This document shows, piece after piece, positions 63,192 to 64,000 of a DNA stretch of 64,000 bases. Under the pieces are notes generated by a model. It was not told the origin of the DNA. It ran no database searches and saw only the letters and a list, made by a program, of their open reading frames with translations. The position numbers were made by a program, and so were the translations under genes. Numbering within the stretch: position 1 is the stretch's first letter; each line of letters begins with the position of its first letter. Origin of the DNA: Aureimonas psammosilenae (lineage in GTDB: Bacteria; Pseudomonadota; Alphaproteobacteria; Rhizobiales; Rhizobiaceae); contig NZ_WEZG01000001.1 of NCBI RefSeq assembly GCF_009176975.1, forward strand, positions 620,001 to 684,000, given 5' to 3'.

Positions 63192-64000
63192 GCTCGCGAT
63201 AGTTGCAGTCTTCATGCTGCTTTCAAGCATCGGTTCGGGATTGGCTGAGGAAGCTCCAGGCATCGCGACGCCGAACTTCTGGGACCAGCGGCAGCGGCTG
63301 GCGCGCGTCGATCTGGCTGCGCGCCCGCGCATCCGCTTTCTGACGAGCGTCGATTTTCCGCCCTTCAACTTCCTCGACCAGCAAGGGCGTTTGACGGGCT
63401 TCAACGTCGATCTGGCGCGCATGATCTGCGAGGAACTGGAAATCCTGCCGCGTTGCCAGATCGAGGCCAAGCCCTTCGCCGAACTCGTTCCGAGCCTCAA
63501 GGCGGGCGACGCCGAAGCGGTGATTGCGGGCGTCGCGGTGACGGCGGAGGCGCGGGCCGACCTCGCCTTCACCGAAAGCTATTTCCGTTATCCGGCCCGC
63601 TTCGTGTCGCGCCAGGATGCGCCCTTGCCCGCGCCGGACGCGGCGGGGCTCGACAAGAAGCGGATCGGCGTGGCGCGCGGCAGCGCCCATGCGGCCATGC
63701 TGGAAGCCTTCTTCCCGAAGGCCGAGCGGGTTGAGTTCGACGGGCGCGAGGCCGCGCTGGAAGCCCTGAAGCGCAAGGAGATCGCCGGCGTCTTCGGCGA
63801 CGGCGTATTCCTGTCCTTTTGGCTGGACAGCGATGCCGCGCAGAATTGCTGCGCCTTCAGCGGCGGCCCTTACCTGTCGGAGCGCTATCTCGGCGAAGGC
63901 CTCGCCATCGCCACCCTACACAAGGACGAGGAACTGGCGAAAGCCTTCGACTACGCGCTCGGCCAGATCGTCGCGGAAGGGCGGTTCTCCGAACTCATGC
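63184..64000 (+). CDS. Extracellular solute-binding protein, family 3 (3' end outside window)
   Basis: The 272 visible residues begin with a signal peptide (LAIVAVFMLLSSIGSGLAEE) and continue with the SBP_bac_3 domain: IRFLTSVDFPPFNFLDQQGRLTGFNVDLARMICEEL, LKAGDAEAVIAGVAVTAEARADLAFTESYF, GVARGSAHAAML and a closing DYALGQIVAEGRFSELM. Such proteins capture amino acids or related solutes for ABC importers, and some act as lyases or as mxaJ/moxJ-like proteins. The frame is open to the last base. The initiation codon lies within a CtrA-type box, with GGGTGAAG as a possible ribosome site. Confidence 0.9.
   Translation, partial: MVKLAIVAVFMLLSSIGSGLAEEAPGIATPNFWDQRQRLARVDLAARPRIRFLTSVDFPPFNFLDQQGRLTGFNVDLARMICEELEILPRCQIEAKPFAELVPSLKAGDAEAVIAGVAVTAEARADLAFTESYFRYPARFVSRQDAPLPAPDAAGLDKKRIGVARGSAHAAMLEAFFPKAERVEFDGREAALEALKRKEIAGVFGDGVFLSFWLDSDAAQNCCAFSGGPYLSERYLGEGLAIATLHKDEELAKAFDYALGQIVAEGRFSELM

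Overview
The window is one contiguous piece of a GC-rich alphaproteobacterial chromosome. It most likely comes from Hyphomicrobiales (the Rhizobiales group): it carries cobS and cobT with a J-domain gene and bolA beside them, a SAM-II riboswitch ahead of metZ, an ftsE-ftsX-ydcF-plsC run, a hpt/CpdR-like pair, metX-metW, and a long two-domain dCTP deaminase. The family cannot be fixed from this sequence; Aurantimonadaceae or a neighbour is only a guess. There is no phage, transposase, CRISPR array or rRNA. Coding density is very high, and no stretch above about 250 bases lacks a gene or recognised element.

Region 1-10 kb: the C-terminal part of a TonB-dependent siderophore receptor, a DUF2218-siderophore-interacting reductase fusion, a homoserine-dehydrogenase-like SAF-domain oxidoreductase, and a convergent SRAP DNA-repair gene. 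Then comes a TetR-HlyD-RND efflux operon whose promoter has a perfect 16-bp operator filling its spacer. Region 10-20 kb: an alpha/beta hydrolase, an M20 amidohydrolase, a DD-carboxypeptidase, a CobW GTPase, a TusA-like protein, DUF924, tRNA-Leu(CAA), DsbB, HNH nuclease, AlkA-like glycosylase, GluQ-RS and an EamA exporter. Region 20-31 kb: cobalamin adenosyltransferase, 3-hydroxybutyryl-CoA dehydrogenase, a DUF4175 protein, lysA, a small lipoprotein, argH, a TlpA-like thioredoxin, a CpdR-like regulator, hpt, and ftsEX.

Region 31-45 kb: ydcF-like, plsC, a gamma-glutamylcyclotransferase, DUF2125, an aromatic/histidine operon (chorismate mutase-hisC-tyrC), metX-metW, an aldo/keto reductase, a methyltransferase, a gloB-cupin pair and a DUF3108-YddG pair. 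Region 45-64 kb: rpmB with a clear promoter and terminator, a queuosine-precursor transporter under a candidate preQ1-I riboswitch, cstA-ybdD, a phytase-esterase-like gene, cobT and cobS split by a Cys-rich lipoprotein of lower GC, a J-domain protein, bolA, a YoaK-type protein, apaG, metZ under a SAM-II riboswitch, dcd, DUF2726, tRNA-Gly(CCC), nhaA-fluC, DUF4126, a glycosyltransferase and the start of a solute-binding protein.

Methionine and SAM supply (metX, metW, metZ), aromatic/histidine and lysine/arginine synthesis, aerobic cobalamin cobalt insertion plus adenosylation, and envelope functions dominate. The most unusual structure is a family of three imperfect-palindrome intergenic elements (9881-10039, 14851-15042, 40003-40194). 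Each is wedged almost flush between the stop codons of two convergent genes. Two of them are exactly 192 bases long and share an identical 71-base core.
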